From: Candidatus Dormiibacterota bacterium
GTDB lineage: Bacteria; Chloroflexota; Dormibacteria; Aeolococcales; Aeolococcaceae
DNA length: 64,000 bases
Reading direction: 5' to 3'
Assembly: GCA_003162415.1 (NCBI GenBank)
Contig: PMOL01000008.1
Coordinates: 1-64,000 of the forward strand
The position numbers were made by a program, and so were the translations under genes. Positions 51,781 through 61,097 of this stretch are shown here, piece after piece (the stretch's first letter is position 1; each line of letters begins with the position of its first letter). The notes beneath the pieces were generated by a model. It ran no database searches. It saw only the letters and a program-made list of their open reading frames with translations, and was not told the origin of the DNA.

Positions 51781-53070
51781 ATGGCTGACCAGACTTTGCG
51801 GAGCCGCGGAGGCCTCATGCTCATCGGTGGCGTTGCCTTCGGCGGATTGCTGCTCACCTCGTGCGCGCTTCCAGGAACATCGGCGCCACCGGTGGGCAAT
51901 ATCGGCACTGTTCACGTCGCCGGCGCACCGGCGGTGGAGGCACCTCCGGCCATCGTTGTGAGCCCCTCCAACTCGGCGCAAGGGGTAGCCCTGGACGCTC
52001 CGATCATGGTCACGGTCAGCACGGGACACCTCGACACCGTCTCGCTCAGTGAGGCCGGCTCTTCGAATCCGCTCCCAGGCGGGATGTCACCGGACGGGCG
52101 CTCGTGGCAGATGAACCAGCCGCTCGACGAGGGCGCGCACTACACAGTGGTTGCGACCGCGACCACCACGGCAGGATCCACCTCGACCTCGACGACGACG
52201 TTCGTCACGACCACCGCGCGCAGCCGGCTGCTCACCGGCATGACCCCGCTCGACGGGGCAGTTGTCGGTGTCGGCGAGACGATCGATCTTCGCTTCAACG
52301 TCAACATCCCGGTCGATGTGCGTGCGGCGCTACTGCAACACATCCAGGTCACCTCGACGCCCGCGGTGATGGGCGGCTGGCACTGGCTCACCGCAAACGT
52401 GGTGCACTTTCGCCCCGCGACGTTCTGGCCGGCAGGCACCAAGGTCACCGTGAACGCCAACCTCAAGGGGTTTGGCGTCGGCAGCGGCATCTGGGGCCTC
52501 GGTGACTGGTCGTCGAGCTTCACCGTCGGCGCCAAGCACGTCTCGCTCATCAACAACCGCACGCACACCATGCAGATCTTCAACAACGACAAGTTGATCG
52601 CGACTTATCCGGTCAGCCTCGGCAAGGGCGGTTTCGCGACGATCCAAGGGACCTTGATCGTTCTCTACAAGACCCCGGTCGTGGTCATGAAGTCCTGCCC
52701 GACGTTCCACACCCCCGCGGCCTGCATCCCAGGGGGCGCCCAGTACTACGACGACCCGGTCTATGACGACACCGCGATCTCCACGAGCGGCTACTTCATC
52801 CACGCTGCACCGTGGTCGGTCGGCTCCCAGGGACGTGCGGACGTGTCGCACGGCTGCGTGAATCTCAGCATCGCGCGCGCTGTGATGTATTACAACTTCA
52901 ACATTCCGGGCGACGTCGTGCAGATCTCGAACACCGGGTACAACGCCTCGTACTCCGACGGCGAAGGTGACTGGCAGCTGTCGTTCGCGGCATTCTCCAA
53001 CACCGCCGGCCTCGGGCCTGTGTGGACCGGTCCGGTCGGGCTCTCCTCCCTGGCCGGCCAGGACTCCTGA
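51781..53070 (+). CDS. L,D-transpeptidase lipoprotein (YkuD) with Ig-like N-terminal domains
   Basis: 429 aa. ATG at 51781 with GGAG 4-5 nt upstream. Signal peptide with lipobox (LLTSC, Cys near 27), Ig-like regions (about 55-150 and 150-240), and a C-terminal YkuD domain (about 250-400) with GYFIHAAPWSVG and SHGCVNLS (His357, Cys359). It forms 3-3 or other peptidoglycan crosslinks, or anchors proteins, outside the membrane. The layout matches actinobacterial Ldt enzymes, supporting a Gram-positive-type envelope. Confidence 0.9.
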   Translation: MADQTLRSRGGLMLIGGVAFGGLLLTSCALPGTSAPPVGNIGTVHVAGAPAVEAPPAIVVSPSNSAQGVALDAPIMVTVSTGHLDTVSLSEAGSSNPLPGGMSPDGRSWQMNQPLDEGAHYTVVATATTTAGSTSTSTTTFVTTTARSRLLTGMTPLDGAVVGVGETIDLRFNVNIPVDVRAALLQHIQVTSTPAVMGGWHWLTANVVHFRPATFWPAGTKVTVNANLKGFGVGSGIWGLGDWSSSFTVGAKHVSLINNRTHTMQIFNNDKLIATYPVSLGKGGFATIQGTLIVLYKTPVVVMKSCPTFHTPAACIPGGAQYYDDPVYDDTAISTSGYFIHAAPWSVGSQGRADVSHGCVNLSIARAVMYYNFNIPGDVVQISNTGYNASYSDGEGDWQLSFAAFSNTAGLGPVWTGPVGLSSLAGQDS

Positions 53071-53101
53071 TCGCCGCTGCGACTGATCGGGGATCCTGAG
53101 C

Positions 53102-54091
53102 GTGCGCGCAATCGTGGTTGCATCGCCGGGTGGGCCGGAGCAACTCCACATCGAGGAGCGCCCCGACCCGGTAGCCCGAGAAGGTGAGGTCGTGGTCCGC
53201 GTGGCCGGTGCTGGTATCAACCGTGCCGACCTGCTCCAGCGCCAGGGATTCTATCCACCTCCTCCCGGGGCCAGCGACATCCTCGGTCTCGAGGCATCCG
53301 GGGTGGTCGCGACTGTCGGTTCGGGAGTCAGCGCGCCGTCTATCGGTGATCGCGTCCTCCTCCTGGTCGAAGGTGGCGCATACGCGGAGCTCGTCGCGGT
53401 GCGTGCCGCCCAGGCCGTGCCGGTTCCGGACAATATTGACCTGATCGATGCGGGTGGCATCCCCGAGGTCTTCATCACCGCTCACGACGCGCTCTTCACC
53501 CGCGGCCGATTGCAGGACGGCGAGACCGTCCTCATCCATGGCGGCGGCGGTGGTGTCGGTACCGCCGCGATTCAGCTGGCGCGTCAGCATGACTGCCGGA
53601 TCCTCATCACCGCGGGGAGCGAGGAGAAGATCGCGCGATGCATCGCGCTCGGCGCTGATGCAGGCTTCAACTACCGAACCGAGGACTTCGTCGCGCGGAC
53701 CCGCGAGCTGACCGACGGGCGTGGAGCCGATCTCGTGCTCGACATCATGGGAGCCTCCTACCTGGGCAAGAACATGGATGCGGTGGCGACCGACGGTCGC
53801 ATCGTTGTCATCGGGATGCAGGGAGGAAACCAGACGGAGATCGACCTCGGCCTGATGATGCGGCGGCGCATCTCGCTGATCTCCACCGCGCTGCGAGCCC
53901 GTCCGGCGGCGCAGAAGGCGGTCATCGTGGCCGCTTTTGTCGCAGCCGTCATGCCCGGACTTGCCGACGAACGTCTTCGGCCGGTGATCGACCGTTTGCT
54001 TCCCCTTGAACAGGCCGGCGAGGCGCACCGGCTCATGGAGTCGGGTGAGGTCGTCGGCAAGATTGTGCTCGACGCCTCGCCGCATGCCTGA
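53102..54091 (+). CDS. NAD(P)H-quinone oxidoreductase, PIG3/zeta-crystallin-like MDR family
   Basis: 329 aa from GTG 53102. Zinc-free MDR: NRADLLQRQGFYPPPPGASDILGLE near residue 40 and the nucleotide motif IHGGGGGVGTAAIQLA near 145 are typical of the PIG3 quinone reductase branch. The C-terminal MESGEVVGKIVL also matches. Stop overlaps the next start by 8 nt, so it is co-translated with the FAD enzyme. Confidence 0.9.
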   Translation: MRAIVVASPGGPEQLHIEERPDPVAREGEVVVRVAGAGINRADLLQRQGFYPPPPGASDILGLEASGVVATVGSGVSAPSIGDRVLLLVEGGAYAELVAVRAAQAVPVPDNIDLIDAGGIPEVFITAHDALFTRGRLQDGETVLIHGGGGGVGTAAIQLARQHDCRILITAGSEEKIARCIALGADAGFNYRTEDFVARTRELTDGRGADLVLDIMGASYLGKNMDAVATDGRIVVIGMQGGNQTEIDLGLMMRRRISLISTALRARPAAQKAVIVAAFVAAVMPGLADERLRPVIDRLLPLEQAGEAHRLMESGEVVGKIVLDASPHA

Positions 54092-55643
54092 CACGGACGC
54101 GCCCGCATCCACGACGTGGGATGCGATCGTCGTTGGTGCCGGGCATAACGGCCTCACCGCCGCGGCATACCTCGCGCGCGCCGGACGCAGGGTGCTGGTC
54201 CTCGAGGCGCGCGATCGCCTCGGCGGCGCGTGCACGCTCGAGCACCCGTTTGCTGACCCGGGATTCGTGGTGAGCCCGTGCGCATACCTGGTCGGACTCC
54301 TCCACCACCGCGTCATCGACGAGCTCGATCTGCGCCGTCACGGCTATCGCGTGCACGTCGTCGACCCGCATCTGTGGTGTCCATTCGATGACGGCACCGC
54401 TCTGAGCCTCTGGGACGACTCGGAGCGAAACCATCAGGTGGTGGCTGCGATGAGCCCCGATGACGCCGACGGCTACACCCGCTACGAGCAACTCTTCGGC
54501 CGCATTCGGCAGGCGCTCCGATCGGAGCCGCACGACGCCTGGATGGGAGATGCCCCCGATCGGCCGGCGCTGGAGGAACTCCTCGGTCACGACCCGGAGC
54601 TCATTGAGGTCATGTTCGAGGAGTCGATCGCATCGGTCATCGAGCGCCACGTGGGTGACGAGCGGCTTCGCACCGCGCTGCACGGCCAGGGGTTGATCGG
54701 CACCTGGGCGGGTCCGCGCGACGCCGGCACCGCGGCGATCCACGCCTTGCATTCCATGGGCACGATTGAGGGCCGGCCGGGAGCTTGGGGCTACGTGCAG
54801 GGCGGCATGGGTCAGGTGTCCTTGGCACTGGCACGTGCAGCCGAGGAGGCAGGCGTCGTGATCCGGAGCAATGCCCGGGTCGCCGAGATAATCCCCGGTG
54901 AGGAGGTCATCCTCGAGGATGGCACGAGGATCCCGACCCGGACGGTCATCTCCAACGCGGATCCACGGACCACACTCGGGCTGCTCTCCGACGCCGCGCC
55001 GGCAGCATTCGTCGAGAAGGTGAACGGCTGGCGCATGGAGGGTCCGGTCCTCAAGATCAACTGCGCGCTCTCACGTCTCCCGACGTTCACGGCGGCGGGA
55101 CCGGGCGACGCACCGCATCGGGCCATGGTGACCATCGCTCGAAGTCTTGACGAGACGCAGGCGGCGTATGAGCGCAGCCGGGTTGGGGAGCCGGCCCCAC
55201 GATGGGCGGAGCTGTATTTCCACTCCGCGTATGACCCTTCCGTCGCGCCGGAGGGCAGCCACGTCATGAGCGTCTTCGCCGAATACGCGCCGTACACCCT
55301 CGCGTCCGGATCGTGGGATGAGCGCCGTGACGCAGTCGCCGACGAGGCCTTCGCCGAGATCGCACGATTCGCGCCGGACGTCCTCGACTGCGTGGTGGCT
55401 CGCCAGGTGCTCGCGCCACCCGATATCGAGACGGCGGTCGGGCTCGCCGGGGGCCACATCTTCCAGGGCGAATGCCTCCCGGACCAGATGTGGGACCGCC
55501 GCTTCTCCCCGCGAACCCCGATGCCGGGCCTGTACATGTGCGGGGCGAGCACCCACCCGGGCGGCAGCGTCATCGCCATCAACGGTCGCAACTGTGCGAT
55601 GGCCGTGCTCGCCGATACGGCGGAGGCGAGCGCCGCGCTCTAG
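54084..55643 (+). CDS. phytoene desaturase-like FAD-dependent oxidoreductase
   Basis: 519 aa. FAD Rossmann motif VVGAGHNGLTAAAYLARAGRRVLVLEARDRLGG at about 14-46, then a second motif near 270 (QGGMGQVSLALARAAEEAGV) and a C-terminal FAD-contact LYMCGASTHPGGSVIAINGRN. This matches the PYROXD2/CrtI-related branch, whose members desaturate or isomerise lipophilic substrates. It overlaps the quinone reductase gene, so electrons may pass between the two products. Its stop and the next gene's stop share CTAG. Confidence 0.82.
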   Translation: MPDTDAPASTTWDAIVVGAGHNGLTAAAYLARAGRRVLVLEARDRLGGACTLEHPFADPGFVVSPCAYLVGLLHHRVIDELDLRRHGYRVHVVDPHLWCPFDDGTALSLWDDSERNHQVVAAMSPDDADGYTRYEQLFGRIRQALRSEPHDAWMGDAPDRPALEELLGHDPELIEVMFEESIASVIERHVGDERLRTALHGQGLIGTWAGPRDAGTAAIHALHSMGTIEGRPGAWGYVQGGMGQVSLALARAAEEAGVVIRSNARVAEIIPGEEVILEDGTRIPTRTVISNADPRTTLGLLSDAAPAAFVEKVNGWRMEGPVLKINCALSRLPTFTAAGPGDAPHRAMVTIARSLDETQAAYERSRVGEPAPRWAELYFHSAYDPSVAPEGSHVMSVFAEYAPYTLASGSWDERRDAVADEAFAEIARFAPDVLDCVVARQVLAPPDIETAVGLAGGHIFQGECLPDQMWDRRFSPRTPMPGLYMCGASTHPGGSVIAINGRNCAMAVLADTAEASAAL

Positions 55644-57124
55644 CGCCGCAATCGGAGCGCGTTGCGGATGAGGTCCATCTCCTCGCGGTCGGCCACTCGG
55701 AGCACAAGCAGCGCCGCCCCGTAGATGAACGCGGACGCGACCACGACGACGAACAGCAGCACCCGGTTCTGGTGGGGGTTGGCCACGTAGATGAACGCGC
55801 CCATGACCACGCCGGCGGCGATCGACTTCCAGGACGTGCGCAGCAGTGGGATGGTTCCCAGCTGCGCGCGCAGGACGAACCATCCCACCACCACCAGGGC
55901 AGCCTCGGTGACGACCACCGCCCAGCTGGCTCCGAGATAGCCATAGCGCGGAATCACGACAAGGTTGACGCCAACGTTGATGACCAGCCCGACCATGGCG
56001 ACGAACGCGAAGACGTTCTGCTTGTCGATGGCGTTGAGCGTCGCCGCGAACGTGTTGTCGGCGAACATGAACACGATCGCCAGTGCGAGGATCTGCAGCG
56101 CCGGCTCGGATCCCGCGTAGAGATGCAGCAGGCTGTTGAATTGCGGCGCCAGAAGAAAGACTCCGACCGTGATCGGCCAGCCGAGGATCACCAGCGCCTT
56201 GAAGAATTTCTCGGCAAGCGGCAGGACGCGTTCGGGCGATCGGCGATGGTAGACGGAGAGGACCGGAAAGATGACGCTGCGCAAGGCAAACGGAATGAAG
56301 AGCAGGGACTCGAAGGGCTTGTACGCGAATGTGTAGTACCCCACCTCGCTGTACGGCCGGAAGCGCTGCAGGATCGGAACGTCGACCTTGAAGTAGACGG
56401 TCGTGATGATGAACGTGATGCCGAGCGGGACCGCGACCCGGACCCACGAGAGCAGCAGCCCGGGCTCGAGCTGCAGCCCCGGCCGGAGCACTCCCATGAC
56501 CATGAGCACGGTCCCGAAGTAGATGCACGCGAACGCATAGCTCAGCGCGTACGCCCAGAGAAAGAACCCGGTATCCGCGTGGATGTGGACGCCGATCACC
56601 ACCAGCGCGAAGACCACCAGCGTCTCCGGGACGATCTCGATGATCTCGAAGGTGAGGCGCTGCATCGCATAGAGGGTGTTGCGCAGCAGCAACTGGTACC
56701 CGGACAGGACGAGGATGGCGAACGACGGCCAGAGCAGGGAGCGGACGCCTGCGATGTAGAGCGCGGCGAAGATCAAGGGCAGACCCACGACCACGCCAAC
56801 CACCTTGAGCGAGGCGACGTTGTTCCAGTAGCGGGCGATCTGGTCGGTGTGGCGCGCCCCCTCGCGCACGTAGAGGGCAGAGAAGCCGAGGTCGGTGACC
56901 GTGCCCACCAACCCGACGTAGGTCACCGCCGTCTGCATCTCGCCGAACCGGCTCGGATCGAGGTAGTTGCCGATGATGATCACGGCAAGGAGCGCGATGA
57001 TCCGCGAGATCACGCGCACCACGAGGATGAGGATGGTGTTGCGCAGCGCCCTCATCCCGAGGCCGCCCGGCATGTCCGGCGTCGACGCGCCGGGTGCCGG
57101 CGGTTCGTCCTGCAAGGCGCTCAT
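55640..57124 (-). CDS. polysaccharide flippase (Wzx/MVF-like membrane protein)
   Basis: 494 aa, about 12-14 hydrophobic helices over the whole length. It starts with RNTILILVVRVISRIIALLAVIIIGNYLDPSRFGEMQTAVTYVGLVGTVTDLGFSALYVRE, the usual Polysacc_synt start (oligosaccharide flippase of the MOP superfamily). It moves a lipid-linked glycan across the inner membrane. The ATG at 57124 is preferred to GTG 57133. No glycosyltransferases adjoin it, so the glycan is not identifiable. Confidence 0.85.
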   Translation of the reverse strand: MSALQDEPPAPGASTPDMPGGLGMRALRNTILILVVRVISRIIALLAVIIIGNYLDPSRFGEMQTAVTYVGLVGTVTDLGFSALYVREGARHTDQIARYWNNVASLKVVGVVVGLPLIFAALYIAGVRSLLWPSFAILVLSGYQLLLRNTLYAMQRLTFEIIEIVPETLVVFALVVIGVHIHADTGFFLWAYALSYAFACIYFGTVLMVMGVLRPGLQLEPGLLLSWVRVAVPLGITFIITTVYFKVDVPILQRFRPYSEVGYYTFAYKPFESLLFIPFALRSVIFPVLSVYHRRSPERVLPLAEKFFKALVILGWPITVGVFLLAPQFNSLLHLYAGSEPALQILALAIVFMFADNTFAATLNAIDKQNVFAFVAMVGLVINVGVNLVVIPRYGYLGASWAVVVTEAALVVVGWFVLRAQLGTIPLLRTSWKSIAAGVVMGAFIYVANPHQNRVLLFVVVVASAFIYGAALLVLRVADREEMDLIRNALRLRR

Positions 57125-57182
57125 TCTATCCACGCGTCCGCGCCGTGCCCGCCGTCAATCCCGGTGGATACACTGCGAAGCC

Positions 57183-58904
57183 ATGCCTGACGTCGCGGCC
57201 GAGCGGCCTCGTCCCGACGCCGAGCCACGCACTGATGGAGGCGGGCTGATCGCGCGAAGCCTCCGCGAGCGTGGTGTCACGACGGTGTTCGGCCTTCCCG
57301 GCGGACACATCCTCCCGCTGCTCGACGCATGCATCGACGAGGACATCCGGGTCATCGACACGCGGCACGAGGGCGCTGCGGTGCTTGCAGCCGAGGGATG
57401 GGCGCTGGCCACCGGCGACACCGGCGTCGCCGCGGTGACCGCCGGACCGGGGTTCGCGAACGGCCTGATCGGCCTGGTCGATGCGGCGACCTGGAGCGTG
57501 CCGCTGGTGATGCTCGCGGGCCGCACCAGCCGCAACCGGCAGGGCCGCGGGGCCGTCGCAGACGTCGATCAGCGCGCCATCGCAACCCCGATCGCGAAGT
57601 GGGCGGCGAGCTGCCTGGACACCGGGCGGATTCCGAGATATGTCGACGAGGCGATGCACCGCGCCCGCAGCGGGTGCCCCGGCGCGGTCTACCTCGAGAT
57701 CGATTCCCATGCGATGTACAGCAAGGCGGCCCCCCTCGAGATCGGTCCGCCCGGGTATCCCAACGAGCCGGCGCGTCCTGCCGGCGATCCCAGCGACATC
57801 GGCGCGGCGGTTGCCGCGCTCGCGGCAGCTGAGCGCCCGATCATCGTTGCCGGGAGCGGCGCCTTCTGGTCCGGCGCAGGCGCCGAGATCGGACGCTTCG
57901 CTGAGCTTGCCCAGATCCCCGTGATCACCGCGAGTGCGGCGCGCGGCGTGGTGCCCGATTCGCATCCGTGGAGCCTCGGGTCACTCGTGCACGGTGGGCT
58001 CGCCATCCCCAGCGCCGACTGCGTCATGGTGCTCGGCTCGGCCTTCAACGCCAACGTGATGTACGGCGGTGCCCCACTCTTCGGCACTGACCAGATCATG
58101 CTGCAGGTCGATATCGCGGCCGAGCGGACCGGCGGCAACCGATTCGCAGACGTGACCGTCATCGGAGACATCGCGTCGGTCGTGCGTGATCTGCGCGATG
58201 CCTGGGGTGCGACGCCATCCGGTCGCGATGCGTGGCTGACTCGGGCGCGCGCGCTGGCCGGCGCGTCCCTGGATTTCTGGAACCGCCAGGTCGATGAGCA
58301 CACCGGTGACGGCATTCACGCCGGGGCCGTTGCTCGCGAGGTGGCGGCGACGGTCCGCGAACGCTTCGGCGGCAAGGCGACCTTCGTCGCCGACGGCGGA
58401 GACGCGCTCGCGTGGGCGCTCGCCTACTTCGGTGCCGAGCTGCCCGGCCGCCTGCTCACCACCACGACCGCACTGGGGACGCTCGGCGTCGGGATGCCGT
58501 TCGCGCTCGCCGCCCAGGCGGCGCGGCCGGACGAGCGTGTCTTCGTGTTCACCGGGGACGGCTCGTTCGGTCTCAGCGCGATGGAGGTGGACACCGCAGT
58601 CCGTCACAACCTCCCGGTGATCGTGGTCGTGTCGAACAACGCCGGGTGGGGTGACGTTCGTTATGAGCAGGACGAGCTCTTCGGGTCGGGGCGGCACATC
58701 GCGAGCAACCTCCCAGGGGTGCGATACGACCGGCTTGCGAAAGCGCTCGGCGGTCATGGCGAGCGCGTCGATCGCGTCGAGGACCTCCCACCCGCGCTCG
58801 AACGGGCAATCGACAGCGGGGTCTGCAGCGTCATCGACGTGCCGACCGACCCCACCGTCGTCTCCGAGCTGCTCCGCATGGTCGCTCAGCTGGGGCTGAT
58901 GTAA
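57183..58904 (+). CDS. thiamine-diphosphate enzyme, acetolactate synthase / 2-hydroxyacyl-CoA lyase-like
   Basis: 573 aa. N-terminal pyrimidine-binding domain with catalytic Glu63 (DTRHEGAAVLAAEGWA), central domain, and C-terminal ThDP motif GDGSFGLSAMEVDTAVRHNLPVIVVVSNN (starting about 458). The GLSAMEVDTAVR stretch is closest in style to oxalyl-CoA decarboxylase and 2-hydroxyacyl-CoA lyase but also to acetolactate synthases. It is not a standard biosynthetic ilvB, since no ilvN or ilvC adjoins. The zinc dehydrogenase starts 2 nt after its stop, so the two probably act in sequence (C-C cleavage, then aldehyde or alcohol redox). Confidence 0.78.
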   Translation: MPDVAAERPRPDAEPRTDGGGLIARSLRERGVTTVFGLPGGHILPLLDACIDEDIRVIDTRHEGAAVLAAEGWALATGDTGVAAVTAGPGFANGLIGLVDAATWSVPLVMLAGRTSRNRQGRGAVADVDQRAIATPIAKWAASCLDTGRIPRYVDEAMHRARSGCPGAVYLEIDSHAMYSKAAPLEIGPPGYPNEPARPAGDPSDIGAAVAALAAAERPIIVAGSGAFWSGAGAEIGRFAELAQIPVITASAARGVVPDSHPWSLGSLVHGGLAIPSADCVMVLGSAFNANVMYGGAPLFGTDQIMLQVDIAAERTGGNRFADVTVIGDIASVVRDLRDAWGATPSGRDAWLTRARALAGASLDFWNRQVDEHTGDGIHAGAVAREVAATVRERFGGKATFVADGGDALAWALAYFGAELPGRLLTTTTALGTLGVGMPFALAAQAARPDERVFVFTGDGSFGLSAMEVDTAVRHNLPVIVVVSNNAGWGDVRYEQDELFGSGRHIASNLPGVRYDRLAKALGGHGERVDRVEDLPPALERAIDSGVCSVIDVPTDPTVVSELLRMVAQLGLM

Positions 58905-58906
58905 CC

Positions 58907-59902
58907 GTGCGAGCGGTCAGGCTGCTCGAGGCACATCACCTCGAGGTCGCCGATATCCCCACGCCCGAGGCCGTCCCCGGCGAGGTGGTGGTCCGGGTCG
59001 ACGGCTGCGGCATCTGCGGATCGGATCTGACCTCGTACAAGGTCGGCCTGTTCACCGACGCGGTCCCCGGTCACGAGGTGGCCGGGCTCATCGACGTTGT
59101 TGGCGACGGCGTCTCCGGCTGGTCCGCGGGTGATGCGGCGGTGATCGACCCCAAGATTCCCTGTGGCGTGTGCGATGACTGCCAGGCCGGCGCGTCGTAC
59201 CGCTGCGCGATGGCCCTGACCGCCGGCATCGGGTTCGCGCGCGACGGCGGTTTCGCCGAGCTGGTCGCGGTGCCGTCGTCGCTGCTCCACCGCCTACCCC
59301 CCGGCCTGGCCCTCGAGCACGCGTGCCTCGTCGAGCCGCTCTCCGTGGCCATCCATGGCGTCGAGCGCGCCCGCCTGCACGCCGGCGACGCCGCCGTGGT
59401 CATCGGCCTCGGCCCGATCGGGCTCTTCACGGTGGCGACCCTGCACGCGCGTGGCATCGGCCCGATCATCGGCGTCGATCCTGTCGAGGACCGCCGCAAG
59501 ATCGCGTTGGACCTCGGCGCCGCAGCTGTGGTGTCCGAGCTGCGGGAGGTGCGCAGTCACGTCGCTCCGACCCGCGCGGTCATCGAATGCTCCGGGTATG
59601 CCCCCCTCCTTCACGCCGCGGCCGATCTGGTCGCCCCCGGCGGCCGGCTCGTGATGGTCGGAGTGCCCTTTGGTGAGAGCACGGTCATCCCGCTGATGTG
59701 GGTGACCCGCGAGATCGAGATCGTCGGCAGCATCGCGTCCGATGCATCAGATTTCGCCGTCTCGCTCGAGATGCTCGCCGCCGACCCGGGGATCGCCAGG
59801 GTCGCAACTCGCAGGGTCGGGCTCGCTCAGGTCCCCGAGGTCTTCGAGGAGCTGATCACGCCTTCTTCGGGCGGGAAGGTGATCGTCGACCCGCGGCTTT
59901 GA
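58907..59902 (+). CDS. zinc-dependent medium-chain alcohol/polyol dehydrogenase
   Basis: 331 aa from GTG 58907, 2 bp after the ThDP gene. Catalytic zinc: Cys37 (CGICGSD) and GHEV; structural zinc: C-x2-C-x2-C-x7-C in CGVCDDCQAGASYRC; nucleotide motif IGLGPIGLFTVATL. Sorbitol/threonine-dehydrogenase-like MDR. Its last 47 bases overlap the tail of the convergent glycosylase gene. Substrate unknown; linked to the preceding ThDP enzyme by position. Confidence 0.88.
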   Translation: MRAVRLLEAHHLEVADIPTPEAVPGEVVVRVDGCGICGSDLTSYKVGLFTDAVPGHEVAGLIDVVGDGVSGWSAGDAAVIDPKIPCGVCDDCQAGASYRCAMALTAGIGFARDGGFAELVAVPSSLLHRLPPGLALEHACLVEPLSVAIHGVERARLHAGDAAVVIGLGPIGLFTVATLHARGIGPIIGVDPVEDRRKIALDLGAAAVVSELREVRSHVAPTRAVIECSGYAPLLHAAADLVAPGGRLVMVGVPFGESTVIPLMWVTREIEIVGSIASDASDFAVSLEMLAADPGIARVATRRVGLAQVPEVFEELITPSSGGKVIVDPRL

Positions 59903-60545
59903 GCGCGGGCTTGCTCGCTGCGGCGGGGGCGGCAACGATCGGCACGGAGGCGACCGCGCGCCAGCAGTACCAGGCGGCGGTGCTCCGGTATGGACGGAGG
60001 ACGTCACCGAGGATCTGGAGCGCCTTCGGGGTCGGCGGCGCTGCCATCTCATGGATGCGTGCCCAGCCGTTGCGCACCCCGAGGTCGTCCACCGGCCACA
60101 CGTCGGGTCGGTGGAGCTGAAAGAGCAGGAACATCTCCGCCGTCCAGGGTCCGACGCCCCGCACGGTGACCAGGCGCGCGACGATCTCGTCGTCGCTGAG
60201 GTCGTCGAGATCGTGCGTTGGGATCGTCCCGTCGGCGAACTTCGCCGCGAGGTCGATGATCGCTGCGAGCTTGTTGGCTGAGAGCCCGGCGGCGCGGAGC
60301 GTGCCGGGGTCGGCGGCGAGGACCGACTCCGGCGCGACCGGCGCACCGCCCAGCGCGGTCACGAGCCGCCCGTGGATGGCCCGAGCCGCGGCACCGGCCA
60401 GCTGCTGAAACACGATCGCGCTGAGCAGCGACTCGAACGCCGAGCCGTCTTCGCTCCGGAATTCCATGGGCGGGCTGGTCTCGACGATCCGCCGGAACGC
60501 CGGATCTGCTTTGACGATGTGCGCGGGGGCGTCGAGCTTACTCAA
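59856..60545 (-). CDS. DNA-3-methyladenine glycosylase II family (AlkA-like, HhH-GPD)
   Basis: 229 aa from TTG 60545, overlapping the end of the YbaK-like gene by 8 nt. HhH-GPD core: LVTVRGVGPWTAEMFLLF with the catalytic Asp in WPVDDLG, and SAIVFQQLAGAAARAIHGRL at the N-terminal lobe. It excises alkylated purines from DNA. The C-terminal tail is Lys/Pro/Ala-rich. No Ada or N-terminal AlkA domain is fused. The initiation codon is uncertain because a longer in-frame start at 60572 would overlap more. Confidence 0.85.
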   Translation of the reverse strand: MSKLDAPAHIVKADPAFRRIVETSPPMEFRSEDGSAFESLLSAIVFQQLAGAAARAIHGRLVTALGGAPVAPESVLAADPGTLRAAGLSANKLAAIIDLAAKFADGTIPTHDLDDLSDDEIVARLVTVRGVGPWTAEMFLLFQLHRPDVWPVDDLGVRNGWARIHEMAAPPTPKALQILGDVLRPYRSTAAWYCWRAVASVPIVAAPAAASKPALKAAGRRSPSRPKKA

Positions 60546-61038
60546 GTGGTGGCGCCTCCACCGCGTTGGCAAGACCGTCGACCACGCGTGCTCCCGGAAG
60601 CTGCAACAGGTCGGCGGGTGCGAGCCTGATCTTCATTGATCGGCTGCCGCCACCGATGACCACCGTCTCCTGTGCCATCACCCGGGCGTCGATGTACAGC
60701 GGCAGGCCCTCGCCGAGCCCAAACGGCGTGACCCCGCCGATCATCATGCCGGTCAGCTCACGGGTCTGATCAGCTGACGCGAAGGATGCCTTGCGCACTC
60801 CGAGGAGGTCGCACACGGCGTGGTTGACATCGAGGCGCGACGTCGCGAGTACGACGCAGGCGCACGCGACCCCGGGCTCCTTGCGGGCCGCAACCACGAT
60901 GGTGTTTGCGCTCTGCTCTGGCGCGACGCCGTAGCGGGCGCAGAACGCCGCTGTGTCGGCGAACTCGGGGTCGCAGGCGATCGGCTCGTAGTCGACGCCG
61001 AGAGTCGCGAGCCGCGAACGAACCCGCGCCTCGATCAT
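60538..61038 (-). CDS. YbaK/EbsC-like aminoacyl-tRNA deacylase
   Basis: 166 aa. Motifs FCARYGVAPEQSANTIVVAARKEPG, the Lys/Ala region VCDLLGVRKASFA and GGVTPFGLGEGLPLYID are typical of the YbaK/ProX superfamily, which edits mischarged Cys- or Ala-tRNA. ATG at 61038; an upstream in-frame ATG (61059) adds seven residues. Upstream gene of the glycosylase, and divergent from pntAA across a 59-bp gap. Confidence 0.85.
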   Translation of the reverse strand: MIEARVRSRLATLGVDYEPIACDPEFADTAAFCARYGVAPEQSANTIVVAARKEPGVACACVVLATSRLDVNHAVCDLLGVRKASFASADQTRELTGMMIGGVTPFGLGEGLPLYIDARVMAQETVVIGGGSRSMKIRLAPADLLQLPGARVVDGLANAVEAPPLE

Positions 61039-61097
61039 GGCACCGTCTTCAGCGGGCATCGCGTCCGGGCGATCGAACCGTAGAGTACGCAGCCAGC

